The notes beneath the pieces are model-generated. The model saw only the letters and a list, made by a program, of their open reading frames with translations. It was not told where the DNA came from and made no database searches. Made by a program: the position numbers and the translations under genes. Below, piece by piece: positions 15,566 to 26,266 of a stretch of 57,818 nt of DNA (position 1 is the stretch's first letter; the number at the start of each line of letters is the position of its first letter). Source of the stretch: Bacteroidales bacterium (lineage in GTDB: Bacteria; Bacteroidota; Bacteroidia; Bacteroidales; P3); NCBI GenBank assembly GCA_017542345.1, contig JAFXXI010000002.1, positions 1 to 57,818 on the forward strand, written 5' to 3'.

Positions 15566-16388
15566 ACTGCTCAACATACTGCGGAAATACGACTACCTGG
15601 TGGTCTTCGTGCTGCTGACGGCACTGTCGCTGGTGCTCATGTCGCGTACCACCGACTACCAGCGTTCGCGCCTGGTGGCTTGGAGCAACAGCATCGTGGG
15701 CAGTTGGTATCAGGGTATCAGCAGTGTGGGCGGCTACTTCGGTCTGAAGGCCGAGAACGACCGACTGGCGGCCGAGAACTCAGCCCTGCGGGCACAACTG
15801 GCCGAGTCGTACATCAGCTACACCGACAGCGTGTTCACGGTCAACGACACCGTCTACCGCCAACGCTACGCCTACACCGAGGCGCGGGTCATCAAGAACT
15901 CGTGGACACAGCAGGACAACTACATCATGATTAACAAGGGCGCCGACCGCGGCATCAAGGTCGACCAGGCAGTCATCTCGCCCGACGGCATCGTGGGCAT
16001 CGTGGTCTCCACGTCGCGCAACTTCGCCACCATCATGCCGGTGCTGCACTCGGACAGCCGCAATAGCGTCAAGGTGCGCCGCACGGGCGTCAGCGGCTCG
16101 CTGGTGTGGGACGGCATAGACTACCGCTATGCGCAGGTGGTCGACATCACCACGGCCTACCAAATCAACCCGGGCGACACCATCGTCACCTCGGGCCAGG
16201 CCAACGACTTCCCCGAGGGCATCCCGGTGGGCTATGTGGAGAGCGCCGAGACCAACCAAGGTACGGGCTTCTACAAGGTGCATGTGCGCTTGGCCACCGA
16301 CTTCAACAAACTCGACCATGTCTATGTCATCGACAACCGTTTCCGCGAGGAGCAACAGGCGCTGATGGCAGAAATAACAAACAAATAA
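15558..16388 (+). CDS. mreC: Rod shape-determining protein MreC
   Basis: A 276-residue inner-membrane protein with one N-terminal membrane segment (about residues 12-28), a periplasmic coiled coil rich in Glu/Asn/Leu (60-85, LKAENDRLAAENSALRAQLA) and the two-barrel MreC domain containing INKGADRGIKVDQAVISPDG and DFPEGIPVGYVESAE. MreC links the elongation machinery to the cell-wall synthases. It overlaps gmk by 8 bases. A TraB/GumN gene separates it from mreD, which is not the usual order; mreB is not in the window. Family membership is secure. Confidence 0.92.
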   Translation: MDKLLNILRKYDYLVVFVLLTALSLVLMSRTTDYQRSRLVAWSNSIVGSWYQGISSVGGYFGLKAENDRLAAENSALRAQLAESYISYTDSVFTVNDTVYRQRYAYTEARVIKNSWTQQDNYIMINKGADRGIKVDQAVISPDGIVGIVVSTSRNFATIMPVLHSDSRNSVKVRRTGVSGSLVWDGIDYRYAQVVDITTAYQINPGDTIVTSGQANDFPEGIPVGYVESAETNQGTGFYKVHVRLATDFNKLDHVYVIDNRFREEQQALMAEITNK

Positions 16389-16402
16389 GAACAGCGACGA
16401 CT

Positions 16403-17311
16403 ATGAAAAAGGCATTTCTCGTTCTGACCTTAGGCCTGCTGGCGACGGCGGGTGTGCAGGCGCAGTTGCTCTACCGCATCTCCGGCAAGGACCTTAAGGC
16501 CCCAAGCTATATTGTCGGCACCTACCACCTGGCGCCGGCCACCTTCGTCGACAGCATCCCCGGCCTCCGCGCCGCCTTCGCCGCCACGGAACAGGTGTAT
16601 GGCGAGGTGGACATGCTGGAGACCCTCAAGCCCGAAAATTCGTCCAAGATGCAGGAAACCATGATGCTGCCGGAAGGACAGACCCTCTCGACGCTGCTGG
16701 ACAAGAACCAGATGGAGCGCCTCAATGCGCTGTTGCGCGAACTTATGGGTGTGGACATGAACAACGAGGCCGTGGCTCAACAGCTAGGACAGCTGAAACC
16801 CATGGTGCTCGAGGCCCAGCTTACGCTGTTGCTGTACATGAAGAATATCCAAGGGCTCAATCCATACGACCTGATAGATACCTACTTCCAACGCGAAGCC
16901 TCCAAAACAGGCAAGGCTGTCAAAGGGTTTGAAACATCGGATTTCCAGATGGAGATACTCTATGGTTCCCCGCTGAAGGAGCAAGTGGATGGGCTGATGT
17001 GTTTTGTGGACCACTACCAGGAGGCCGCCGAGATGGCCGAATTCATCACCGCAGCCTACTTCTCCCAAGACCTGGAGATGCTCGGGGACCTGAATGAAGA
17101 GGAGCAGGAAAGCGCTTGCGGAAGCAGTGATCCGGAGAACAGCGAAAAGTTAATCTATGAGCGGAATACCCGCTGGGTGAAGGCAATGCCCTCCATCATG
17201 GCCGAGAAGCCCACCTTCTTCGCCGTCGGCGCATTCCACCTCTGCGGCGAGCGGGGTGTGCTACACATGCTTGAAGAGGAAGGATACACAATAGAAGGAG
17301 TGAGAAAATGA
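16403..17311 (+). CDS. TraB/GumN family protein
   Basis: A 302-residue exported protein. The signal peptide is residues 1-20 (cut after VQA). The family signatures are the N-terminal GTYHLAP (about 36-42) and the C-terminal FAVGAFHLCGERGVLHMLEE, whose paired glycine-histidine motifs are thought to be a metal or catalytic site in the TIKI/TraB superfamily. TIKI proteins are metalloproteases; bacterial members are mostly uncharacterised. I chose the ATG at 16403 because it starts the signal peptide, whereas the open frame upstream overlaps mreC. It lies 14 bases after mreC and overlaps mreD by 4 bases, so it is built into the mre operon and may act in the periplasm near the elongation machinery; that role is inference. 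Confidence 0.8.
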   Translation: MKKAFLVLTLGLLATAGVQAQLLYRISGKDLKAPSYIVGTYHLAPATFVDSIPGLRAAFAATEQVYGEVDMLETLKPENSSKMQETMMLPEGQTLSTLLDKNQMERLNALLRELMGVDMNNEAVAQQLGQLKPMVLEAQLTLLLYMKNIQGLNPYDLIDTYFQREASKTGKAVKGFETSDFQMEILYGSPLKEQVDGLMCFVDHYQEAAEMAEFITAAYFSQDLEMLGDLNEEEQESACGSSDPENSEKLIYERNTRWVKAMPSIMAEKPTFFAVGAFHLCGERGVLHMLEEEGYTIEGVRK

Positions 17312-17823
17312 ACAAACTGGTGTGGCGAAATATAGGGAGGTTTGCGCTGCTGATGCTCATTCAGCTGCTGGTGCTCAATCATGTCTACCTGGGGGGCTAT
17401 GTGATGCCGATGCTCTATGTGCTCTTCATCCTGATGCTGCCCACCAACCTCAAGCCCATCCCGATGATGCTGATAGCCTTCGGCACGGGACTACTGATGG
17501 ACATGATGAACAACATGCTGGGATTCCACGCCCTGGCCTGCACGGTGGTGGCACTGCTGCGCGGCCTCTATGCCGACCGCATCCTCACGCGTGGCGAGCC
17601 GGTGGTGATTGAGAAACCCTGCGTCTATACCGTCACCCCGCAGTATTTCATCAGCTACCTGATGCTGATGCTGGCGGTCTACTATCTGGTGTTCTACACC
17701 ATCGAGGTCTTCAGCTTCCGGGGCTTCGGCGGCGTGCTGCTGGCTACGGTGTGCAGCACCATAGTGACCACTCTGTTGGCGGTGCTCTATCAATTGATAT
17801 TCATCAAACGGGAAAAACAATGA
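17308..17823 (+). CDS. mreD: Rod shape-determining protein MreD
   Basis: A 171-residue integral membrane protein with five or six hydrophobic segments and short loops, matching MreD in length and in the charged-aromatic turn after the third segment (GTGLLMDMMNNMLGFHALAC). MreD works with MreC in the elongation complex. The ATG overlaps the TraB/GumN stop in an ATGA arrangement, and porZ begins 4 bases before its end. Assignment rests on topology plus the nearby mreC. Confidence 0.82.
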   Translation: MNKLVWRNIGRFALLMLIQLLVLNHVYLGGYVMPMLYVLFILMLPTNLKPIPMMLIAFGTGLLMDMMNNMLGFHALACTVVALLRGLYADRILTRGEPVVIEKPCVYTVTPQYFISYLMLMLAVYYLVFYTIEVFSFRGFGGVLLATVCSTIVTTLLAVLYQLIFIKREKQ

Positions 17824-20105
17824 AGAGAACGCTCGCCATCCTGCTGATGCTGCTGCCGCTCGCCGTGAGCGGGCAGACGGCTATCGGGCGGTGGCGCGAC
17901 TGCCTTGACTATAACGCCATCTTTCATGTCGAGCCCGCCGATGGCTGCATCTATGCCGCCGGACGGACGGGCCTGATGTACTGTCGTCTGCCGGAACGCG
18001 AGGTGGGTACCCTAAGTAAAGCGTCGGGCCTTAGCGACGCAGGCATCTCCACCATCGCCTTCGACTCGGCTTCGGGTTGTCTGGTAGTGGCCTACACTAA
18101 TTCCAATGTCGACTTGGTCTTCGGCAGCGAGGTATACAATATCTCCGACATCAAGCGCAGCGACATGCTGGGCGACAAGGCGGTCTACAGCATCCGCTTC
18201 CGCGGAGGCACAGCCTATCTCGCTACGGGCTTCGGCATCGTGGCGGTCGATTTGGCGCGCCGCGAAATCAGCGAGACATACTATATTGGCACAGGTGGTG
18301 TCCATACCGCCGTCTACGATATCGCCTTCACCGCTGACAGCCTCTATGCTGCCACGGACGAAGGACTCAAGCGCATCGCGGTCAATGAGTCGCACCTCGG
18401 CATCAGCGACCGCTGGCAAACCGATACGCGGCTGGCCGGTGTAGCGCTGAAGCAGCTGGCTTACCTCGGCGGCAACCTTGTCGCCACAGGCTATACCGTC
18501 GACCCCTCATGGCTCACCCTCTACTGTCACACCGATACGGGCTATCGCGCTGTCGTCAGCGGCAAGATACAATCTATCCATGCCGGTGGCGGCATGCTGG
18601 CCGTCAGCACCCTTGAGGGTGTGCTGCAATACGATGGGGCGCTGCGGTTTGTCGATAGCGTCACCGTCTTCACCGACTGGGCCGATGTCTCGGCCTACGA
18701 CGCCGTGGTTGCCTCCGACGGGGCGCTCTGGGTGGCACATAGTTGGGTCGGACTGCTCTGCATCGCTCCGGGAGTAGCCGAGTTCTACCTCCCCGAAGGG
18801 CCGCAGTCGAACGACAAAGTCTACCGTCTGGTACCCACCCCCGGCCGCATGATGCTCTGCCCGGGAGGCCATACCAATATCTATGCCAATTCCTACCTCG
18901 ACCCGGTGCTGTCGGTCACCAACGGACACCGCTGGACGACGGTAGATCGCTCCGGCGGACAGCTGGATGGGACCTATGACATTGTCGATGCCGCCGTCAA
19001 TCCGCGCGACACGACAGAGGCCTTCCTGGCCGTCTGGGGCTATGGCATCGCACAAGTGAAAAACGATACGGTGCAACAACTCTTCACCGAAGCCAATACG
19101 GGAGGTGCGCTGCGTACCTACCAAAACGTGCTGCTTACCGGCGCCCTCGCTTTCGACCGCCAGGGCAACCTTTGGGCGCTCAACTCGCACAGCCCCGACG
19201 CCCTCGTGGTGCGCCGCCGCGACGGTAGCTGGGAACACTTCTCCACCGAGGCACTCTCGTCGTTGCTCCAGGTGGATAAGCTCGTCTGGGACAGCGTCAA
19301 CAACTACCTCTGGTTTGCAGGCCGTAACAACGAAATCTATGTGCATGACGGCACCAGCCGCATGGCGCGAATCAACCCCAATAACGGCAGCAAGCTGCAA
19401 ACCGAGAGCGTCAACGCGCTGGTGCAGGACCTCCTCGGCAACATCTGGATAGGCACCAACAAAGGCATCAAGGTCATCTACGACGGTTCGAAGGCCTTTG
19501 CTTCGGGTGGCCACGGCGAGACCGCAGCCGTCAGCTGCAGCAATATCACCATCACCAACGGCGACTTCTACGAGTATCTGATGGCCTATGAGAACGTCAC
19601 CGCCATCGCGGTCGACGGCGCCAACCGCAAGTGGGTGGGCACTGCTTCGGGCGGCCTCTACCTGCTTTCGGACAACGGATTGGAACAGTTGGCGCACTAC
19701 ACCGCTGCCGATAGCCCCCTGATGTCGGACAAGATAATCGCCATCGGCATCCAGCCCGCCAGCGGCGAGGTCTATGTCGGCACCGCGGCAGGCCTGCAGG
19801 TGTTCCGCTCCACCGCCACCTATGCCGAGAGCGCCCCGCTGGAGCACATCTATGCTTTTCCCAACCCGGTGCGACCTGGCTATGAAGGTCCTGTGGCCAT
19901 CAAGGGCTTCACGCGTGACGCCATCGTGCACATCACCGATGCCGCCGGACATGTCGTCTTTGCCACCCAGGCCCTCGGCGGACAGGCCATCTGGAACGCC
20001 CGCACAGCCAATGGTGAGCGCGTGGCTTCGGGTGTCTACTATGTCTTTGCTTCCGACGCCGAAGGCGGCAATCGCTCGGTGGCGAAAATCCTTGTGGTGC
20101 GATGA
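17820..20105 (+). CDS. porZ: PorZ-like T9SS attachment-complex protein
   Basis: A 761-residue exported protein with a signal peptide at residues 1-19. Most of it is two-component-regulator-propeller-like repeats (for example LGNIWIGTNKGIKVIYDGS, ANRKWVGTASGGLYLLSDNG, SGEVYVGTAAGLQVF), consistent with two seven-bladed beta propellers. It ends in an Ig-like C-terminal domain (IYAFPNPVRPGYEG ... GVYYVFASDAEGGNRSVAKI) of the T9SS type. This matches PorZ of Porphyromonas gingivalis (about 776 residues), a surface protein that works with PorU, PorV and PorQ to attach cargo to anionic LPS. The ATG at 17820 directly starts the signal peptide, and the stop overlaps recO by 4 bases. PorU, PorV and PorQ are not in the window. 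Confidence 0.78.
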   Translation: MKRTLAILLMLLPLAVSGQTAIGRWRDCLDYNAIFHVEPADGCIYAAGRTGLMYCRLPEREVGTLSKASGLSDAGISTIAFDSASGCLVVAYTNSNVDLVFGSEVYNISDIKRSDMLGDKAVYSIRFRGGTAYLATGFGIVAVDLARREISETYYIGTGGVHTAVYDIAFTADSLYAATDEGLKRIAVNESHLGISDRWQTDTRLAGVALKQLAYLGGNLVATGYTVDPSWLTLYCHTDTGYRAVVSGKIQSIHAGGGMLAVSTLEGVLQYDGALRFVDSVTVFTDWADVSAYDAVVASDGALWVAHSWVGLLCIAPGVAEFYLPEGPQSNDKVYRLVPTPGRMMLCPGGHTNIYANSYLDPVLSVTNGHRWTTVDRSGGQLDGTYDIVDAAVNPRDTTEAFLAVWGYGIAQVKNDTVQQLFTEANTGGALRTYQNVLLTGALAFDRQGNLWALNSHSPDALVVRRRDGSWEHFSTEALSSLLQVDKLVWDSVNNYLWFAGRNNEIYVHDGTSRMARINPNNGSKLQTESVNALVQDLLGNIWIGTNKGIKVIYDGSKAFASGGHGETAAVSCSNITITNGDFYEYLMAYENVTAIAVDGANRKWVGTASGGLYLLSDNGLEQLAHYTAADSPLMSDKIIAIGIQPASGEVYVGTAAGLQVFRSTATYAESAPLEHIYAFPNPVRPGYEGPVAIKGFTRDAIVHITDAAGHVVFATQALGGQAIWNARTANGERVASGVYYVFASDAEGGNRSVAKILVVR

Positions 20106-20797
20106 CACTCTCCACTCCCGGCCAAGTGCTGCACGTCACCCCCTACGGCGATTCTTCGGTCATCGTCAAGGTCTTCACCCGCCAACTGGGCCTTCGCTCC
20201 TATATCATCAAGGGCGTGCGGAGCCGCAACGCACGCGTCAAGCAAAACCTGCTCCAGCCCCTCACCAGCCTCGATATGGTTGTCTATGACAATCCGCACA
20301 CCGACCTCAACCACGTCAAAGAACTCTCGCCCCGCCATCCGGCGCAGCCTTCCGACCCTGTGAACAACGCCCTCCGTTTCTTCATGACCGAGGTGCTCTA
20401 CAAGACCCTCCACGAAGCCGAGCCCATGCCCGAACTCTTCGACTATGTCGATGAAACAACAACCAACTCCCCACTGCCCACTGCCCATTTACCGATAACC
20501 TTCCTCCTCACTGTGGCGCGCCACATGGGCATCGAGCCGCTGGACAACCACAGCCCCCACGAACCTTACTTCGACCTTCAGGAGGGCCGCTTCGTCTCCG
20601 CCCCTTGTGAGACCACCCTCTCGCCTGCGCTCTCCTCAATGCTCCACACATACCTTGACTCCTCATTCACCGCTCATCATTCATCACTCGACGAGCGCCG
20701 TTCGCTCATCGACGCCCTCATCGCCTACTTCCAGCTGCACCTCAGCAGCTTCCGCGATTTCACCAGCCACGAAATATTACACACAATCCTAAAATAG
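20102..20797 (+). CDS. recO: DNA repair protein RecO
   Basis: A 231-residue cytoplasmic protein with the N-terminal OB fold (TPGQVLHVTPYGDSSVIVKV; LGLRSYIIKGVRSRNARVKQ) and a helical C-terminal part. RecO helps RecR load RecA onto SSB-coated single strands. I see no zinc-finger cysteine cluster, as is common in Bacteroidota members. The start codon overlaps the porZ stop (ATGA), so translation is probably coupled, although the two functions are unrelated. The S8 protease gene follows after 6 bases. Confidence 0.88.
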   Translation: MTLSTPGQVLHVTPYGDSSVIVKVFTRQLGLRSYIIKGVRSRNARVKQNLLQPLTSLDMVVYDNPHTDLNHVKELSPRHPAQPSDPVNNALRFFMTEVLYKTLHEAEPMPELFDYVDETTTNSPLPTAHLPITFLLTVARHMGIEPLDNHSPHEPYFDLQEGRFVSAPCETTLSPALSSMLHTYLDSSFTAHHSSLDERRSLIDALIAYFQLHLSSFRDFTSHEILHTILK

Positions 20798-20803
20798 CAG
20801 TAT

Positions 20804-23155
20804 ATGAAAAAGATATTGACGTTAGCGGCCTTTGTGCTGATGCTCTGCGGGATGCAGGCACAGCAAGCCTACTGGGTCTTCCTTTCCGACAAGCAGGGAA
20901 CGACTTTTGACCCCTACGCCTATTTCGACGCCAAAGCCATCGAGCGCTACCAGCAGTGCGGCGCCGACCTCTACGACATCACCAACTACCCGCTGCGGCA
21001 GCAGTATGTCGACGGGGTGAATGCCCTTGCTTCCGAGGAAATCGGTTGTAGCCGCTGGATGAATGCCGTAGGTGTGATGGCCACCCCCGACCAGGCGGCA
21101 CAGATCGAAGCACTCCCTTATGTGCTTCGGGTGCAGCTGATTGAGGCCGACGGTATGGTCCTGGCGGAATATTCGGGATACTCCGATGATTCTGAAATTC
21201 CCGACCTTCCCGGACTCCTCAGCAAGGCCACCGTCGACGGCCCGCTGGAGGCGCAGCTCGTCCGCATGGGCGGCAAGGCCTTCCGCGACCAGGGCATCGA
21301 CGGCAAAGGCATCCGTATCGCCGTGTTCGACGGCGGCTTCCCGCGGGTCAACACCCACATCGCCTTCAAGCACCTGCGCGACAACAACCAAATCCTCAAA
21401 ACCTGGAATTTCCCTAACAAAAAGGAGGATGTCTACGGCTGGAACTCCCACGGCACCATGACGCTCAGCTGCATCGCCGGCCACATCGACGGCAAGGACC
21501 TTGGCTTGGCCACAGGTGCCGAGTTCCTGCTGGCGCGCACCGAGGTCAACACCGAGCCCTTCAAGGAGGAGGTCTGGTGGCAGATGGCTGTGGAATGGGC
21601 CGATAAAAACGGCGCCAACGTCATCAGCTCCAGCCTCGGCTACGGCAAGGAACGCCACTATACCAAAGACATGGACGGCACCTCCTATGTGGCCAAGGCC
21701 GGCAACCTCGCCGCCCGCAAGGGTATGCTGGTTTGCAACTCGGCCGGCAACGAGGCCGATTCCAAGCAGTGGAAGACCATCATCACCCCCTCCGACGCCG
21801 ACAGCGTGCTCTGTGTCGGCGGCATCGAGAACAGCCTCACCGAATACCACCACATCGAGTTCAGCAGCTACGGCCCCAGCGCCGACGGCCGCCTGAAACC
21901 CAACGTCTGCGCCTTCGGCTATGCCCGCACCGCCAATGTCAAGAACGACCACTCCGAGCATTATGTTCACGGCACCAGCTTCTCCTGCCCGTTGGTGGCA
22001 GGTTTCGCCGCCTGTGCCTGGCAGGCTTCGCCCGGCAAGACCGCCATGGAGATGTTCCGCCTCATCGAGCAGAGCGGCGACCTCTACCCCTACTATGACT
22101 ATGCCTTCGGCTATGGCGTTCCGCAAGCCGACTTCTTCGTCCGTAAGTCAGACGCCGAACATTCGACGCCCACCTTCCGCTTCGTTTCCACGGAGGACAC
22201 CGTGCGTATCATGCCCCTCAAACCCTTGACCCACACCACGCTCTTCTACCACCTGCGTCGTCCCGCCGACGGCGAGTTGCATTACTATGGCAGCTTCGAT
22301 ATCACCTATATGGGCCCCGACGAGAGCTTCGCCCTCTCCAAAGCCGCCGTCTACAACCGCATGCTGGTTGTCAACCTCGCGGGTTATACCGACAGCTTCG
22401 CCCTCGCCCCCGACGAGTGGAAGCGCTACGACAATATGAGCGGCTTCAGCTATGTGCTGACCGAAAGCCCGCAGGCGGTGGTAGACAAGCAGTTGGGCCG
22501 TAGAAACCGCCCCGAACCCTCCAAGTGGGGCAGCTGCGCTACCTGGCGCACCGACTGGTACTTCCAGCTTGGCTTGCCCGTCAAACTCGCCGACGACGAG
22601 ACCCCCATGCTTGCCTGGTCGCCCGCCATGCGCATGGGACTCCGTGTGATGCGTGCCTTCGGCAAGAGCTACTGCGTCGGCCTTGGTTTCGAGTACGGAA
22701 GCCTCTGGTATAACTATCGCGGCATGCAGCCCAACGCCCTTGAGCAGCAACTGGGCGCCGACCTCGAAGCCGCCGCTATGGACAAGGTTGACCGTCGTTG
22801 CCTCCAGTTCGACCTCTTCGGCATCGAACTCTTCCAGCGCATCCGCCTCGTGCCCCTCGGCCTTGCCGGCAAAGGCCTCCACTGGGACCTCGGCCTCTAC
22901 GGCAACGTGGCCGGAAACGAATACACCCTCTCGGGCAACATCAAGAGCAGCGGCTTGGCAGAGGAGGTCACGACCAACTACAAGACCCTCTCCGCCCTCG
23001 CCGACTACCGCTTCAACTACGGTGTCACCACGCGCATAAGTTACGATGTCATAGGCATCTATGCACGCTACCGTCTCAACGGCATCGGCCAATCGCCCGC
23101 CGCCGGACGCATCCTCCTTCCCCGTCTCGAAGTGGGCATCCAACTCCAGTTCTGA
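20804..23155 (+). CDS. Subtilisin-like (S8) protease with barrel-like C terminus
   Basis: A 783-residue exported serine protease. Residues 1-20 are a signal peptide; residues 21-115 form a pro-like region (YWVFLSDKQGTTFDPYAYFD) typical of Bacteroidota S8 enzymes. The triad is Asp176 (IAVFDGGFP), His216 (NSHGTMT) and Ser392 (GTSFSCP), with oxyanion Asn316 (SAGNEAD). Relatives usually end in a T9SS sorting domain. Here residues about 582-783 show alternating hydrophobic strands (DWYFQLGLPVKL, GLRVMRAFG, YCVGLGFEYGSLWYNY, ISYDVIGIYARYRL) and finish RLEVGIQLQF with a terminal Phe, like a small outer-membrane barrel. It would then be anchored in the outer membrane. It is the last gene of the operon starting at 14084. 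Confidence 0.82.
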   Translation: MKKILTLAAFVLMLCGMQAQQAYWVFLSDKQGTTFDPYAYFDAKAIERYQQCGADLYDITNYPLRQQYVDGVNALASEEIGCSRWMNAVGVMATPDQAAQIEALPYVLRVQLIEADGMVLAEYSGYSDDSEIPDLPGLLSKATVDGPLEAQLVRMGGKAFRDQGIDGKGIRIAVFDGGFPRVNTHIAFKHLRDNNQILKTWNFPNKKEDVYGWNSHGTMTLSCIAGHIDGKDLGLATGAEFLLARTEVNTEPFKEEVWWQMAVEWADKNGANVISSSLGYGKERHYTKDMDGTSYVAKAGNLAARKGMLVCNSAGNEADSKQWKTIITPSDADSVLCVGGIENSLTEYHHIEFSSYGPSADGRLKPNVCAFGYARTANVKNDHSEHYVHGTSFSCPLVAGFAACAWQASPGKTAMEMFRLIEQSGDLYPYYDYAFGYGVPQADFFVRKSDAEHSTPTFRFVSTEDTVRIMPLKPLTHTTLFYHLRRPADGELHYYGSFDITYMGPDESFALSKAAVYNRMLVVNLAGYTDSFALAPDEWKRYDNMSGFSYVLTESPQAVVDKQLGRRNRPEPSKWGSCATWRTDWYFQLGLPVKLADDETPMLAWSPAMRMGLRVMRAFGKSYCVGLGFEYGSLWYNYRGMQPNALEQQLGADLEAAAMDKVDRRCLQFDLFGIELFQRIRLVPLGLAGKGLHWDLGLYGNVAGNEYTLSGNIKSSGLAEEVTTNYKTLSALADYRFNYGVTTRISYDVIGIYARYRLNGIGQSPAAGRILLPRLEVGIQLQF

Positions 23156-23194
23156 ACCGTACCCACTTTTGCACAGAAAGTGCGGTAAAGAAAC

Positions 23195-23225
23195 CACCAG
23201 CAGCGTCCGCAAGGCGCTGCTGGTG
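23195..23225 (+). terminator. Strong stem-loop after the S8 protease operon
   Basis: CACCAGCAGCG (23195-23205) pairs perfectly with CGCTGCTGGTG (23215-23225) around a 9-base loop. There is no T-run directly after it, so it may be a 3'-end stabiliser or a Rho-type end rather than a classic terminator. A weaker CACTTT/AAAGTG stem precedes it at 23164-23182. Confidence 0.55.
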
Positions 23226-23303
23226 TGGTAGTTATTTATGCTACACAATAAAAACGCTGCGGTGGCGTTAATCAAGATTAGAAATAAATAAAAAACAACC
23301 GAT

Positions 23304-25305
<2,002 letters not shown>

Positions 25306-25307
<2 letters not shown>

Positions 25308-25387
25308 CCGTTGCGCAAAGCGAGAGCAGAGCAAGCCCGCTTGCTATGCCGAGCCAAAGCAACGTGAATGAACGAAGTGAATTAACC
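25306..25387 (+). repeat. 82-bp palindromic intergenic repeat, copy 1
   Basis: An 82-bp element that begins in the hutU stop codon. It contains a small hairpin GCAAGC-CC-GCTTGC inside a larger arch closed by GTTGC ... GCAAC, then a GAATGAACGAAGTGAATTAA tail. Copy 2 lies at 25463-25544 and differs at three positions. Confidence 0.85.
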
Positions 25388-25400
25388 CATAGACTCTCAA

Positions 25401-25464
25401 ACCTTAAGACCCTTAAACCCTTAAACCCTCAAACCCTCAAACCTTTAAACCTTTAAACCCTTAA
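25401..25464 (+). repeat. 8-bp tandem array, ACCCTTAA type
   Basis: Eight consecutive octamers of pattern ACCYTYAA (one ending AAG) fill the space between the two 82-bp repeats; for example ACCCTTAA at 25409 and 25417, ACCCTCAA at 25425 and 25433, and ACCTTTAA at 25441 and 25449. Two more units follow copy 2 (25542-25557), ending 4 bases before the next start codon. Confidence 0.85.
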
Positions 25465-25544
25465 CCGTTGCGCAAAGCGAGAGCAGAACAAGCTTGCTTG
25501 CTATGCCGAGCCAAAGCAACGTGAATGAACGAAGTGAATTAACC
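25463..25544 (+). repeat. 82-bp palindromic intergenic repeat, copy 2
   Basis: Identical to copy 1 at 79 of 82 positions. The three changes are in and next to the small hairpin: G to A just before it, and CC to TT in the loop. Five base pairs of the stem are kept (CAAGC-TT-GCTTG). That suggests the stem matters or that the copies are young. Confidence 0.85.
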
Positions 25545-25561
25545 TTTAAACCCTCGAACCC

Positions 25562-26266
25562 ATGACTGAAAATCAAACCCCGTCCAAGAAAAACACGATT
25601 CTGGGCGTCGCCATCGTGCTGGCGGCCGCCGTGCTCGGACTCTTTATGGTCTTCACCGTGAAGACCCTCAAGTCCTATGACGACACCGTGAAGGTGCGCG
25701 GCCTCTGCGAGAAAGAGGTCCCCGCCGACCGCGTGGTGCTGCGCATCAACTTCAGCGGCCAGGACAACGAGCTCACCGCCCTGCGCGCCACCATGGAGCG
25801 CAACGAGAAGGCCGTCATCGCCCTGCTGAAGAAAGCCGGTTTCGGCGACGAGGAAATCAAGTACACCTCGGCCCACTTCAACGACCGCTACGACAGCTAC
25901 TACACCTCCAACATCCGCTTCCGCTACAGCGCCAACCAAACCATCAACCTCTTCACCGACAAGATGGACGCCGTGCGTGACCTCGAGCGCACCATCGACG
26001 GCGAATTGCTGAAGCAGGACATCATCAGCAACAGCTACGCCAGCTACGAGTATCACGGCCTCAACGACATCAAGCCCGCCATGATTGCCGAAAGTCTCGA
26101 GAACGCCCGCACGGCCGCCGACGAGTTCGCCAAGAACAGCCACAGCAAGATTGGCAAGATGCGCACCGCCTCGCAGGGCTACTTCGAGGTGGAAGACCTC
26201 GACGAGAACACCCCGCAGGTGAAGAAAATCCGCGTGGTGACCACTGTTGAGTACTACCTGAAATAA
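25562..26266 (+). CDS. SIMPL domain protein (DUF541)
   Basis: A 234-residue protein with a short cytoplasmic N terminus, one membrane segment (about residues 11-33) and an outside SIMPL domain (about 40-234). The family pattern of a toxin-resistance-like alpha/beta fold is visible in VKVRGLCEKEVPADRVVLRI, the helix EKAVIALLKKAG and the C-terminal KKIRVVTTVEYYLK strand. SIMPL/DUF541 proteins are envelope proteins of unclear function. The gene is preceded by the octamer array and shares one base with the queC start (TAATG), so it is probably transcribed with the queuosine genes; a functional link is not evident. Confidence 0.8.
   Translation: MTENQTPSKKNTILGVAIVLAAAVLGLFMVFTVKTLKSYDDTVKVRGLCEKEVPADRVVLRINFSGQDNELTALRATMERNEKAVIALLKKAGFGDEEIKYTSAHFNDRYDSYYTSNIRFRYSANQTINLFTDKMDAVRDLERTIDGELLKQDIISNSYASYEYHGLNDIKPAMIAESLENARTAADEFAKNSHSKIGKMRTASQGYFEVEDLDENTPQVKKIRVVTTVEYYLK

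Noticed and set aside
25308-25561. Telomere or integron attachment array
   Set aside because: ACCCTTAA octamers resemble telomere repeats by chance. There is no integrase, no attC-type structure and no chromosome end here.
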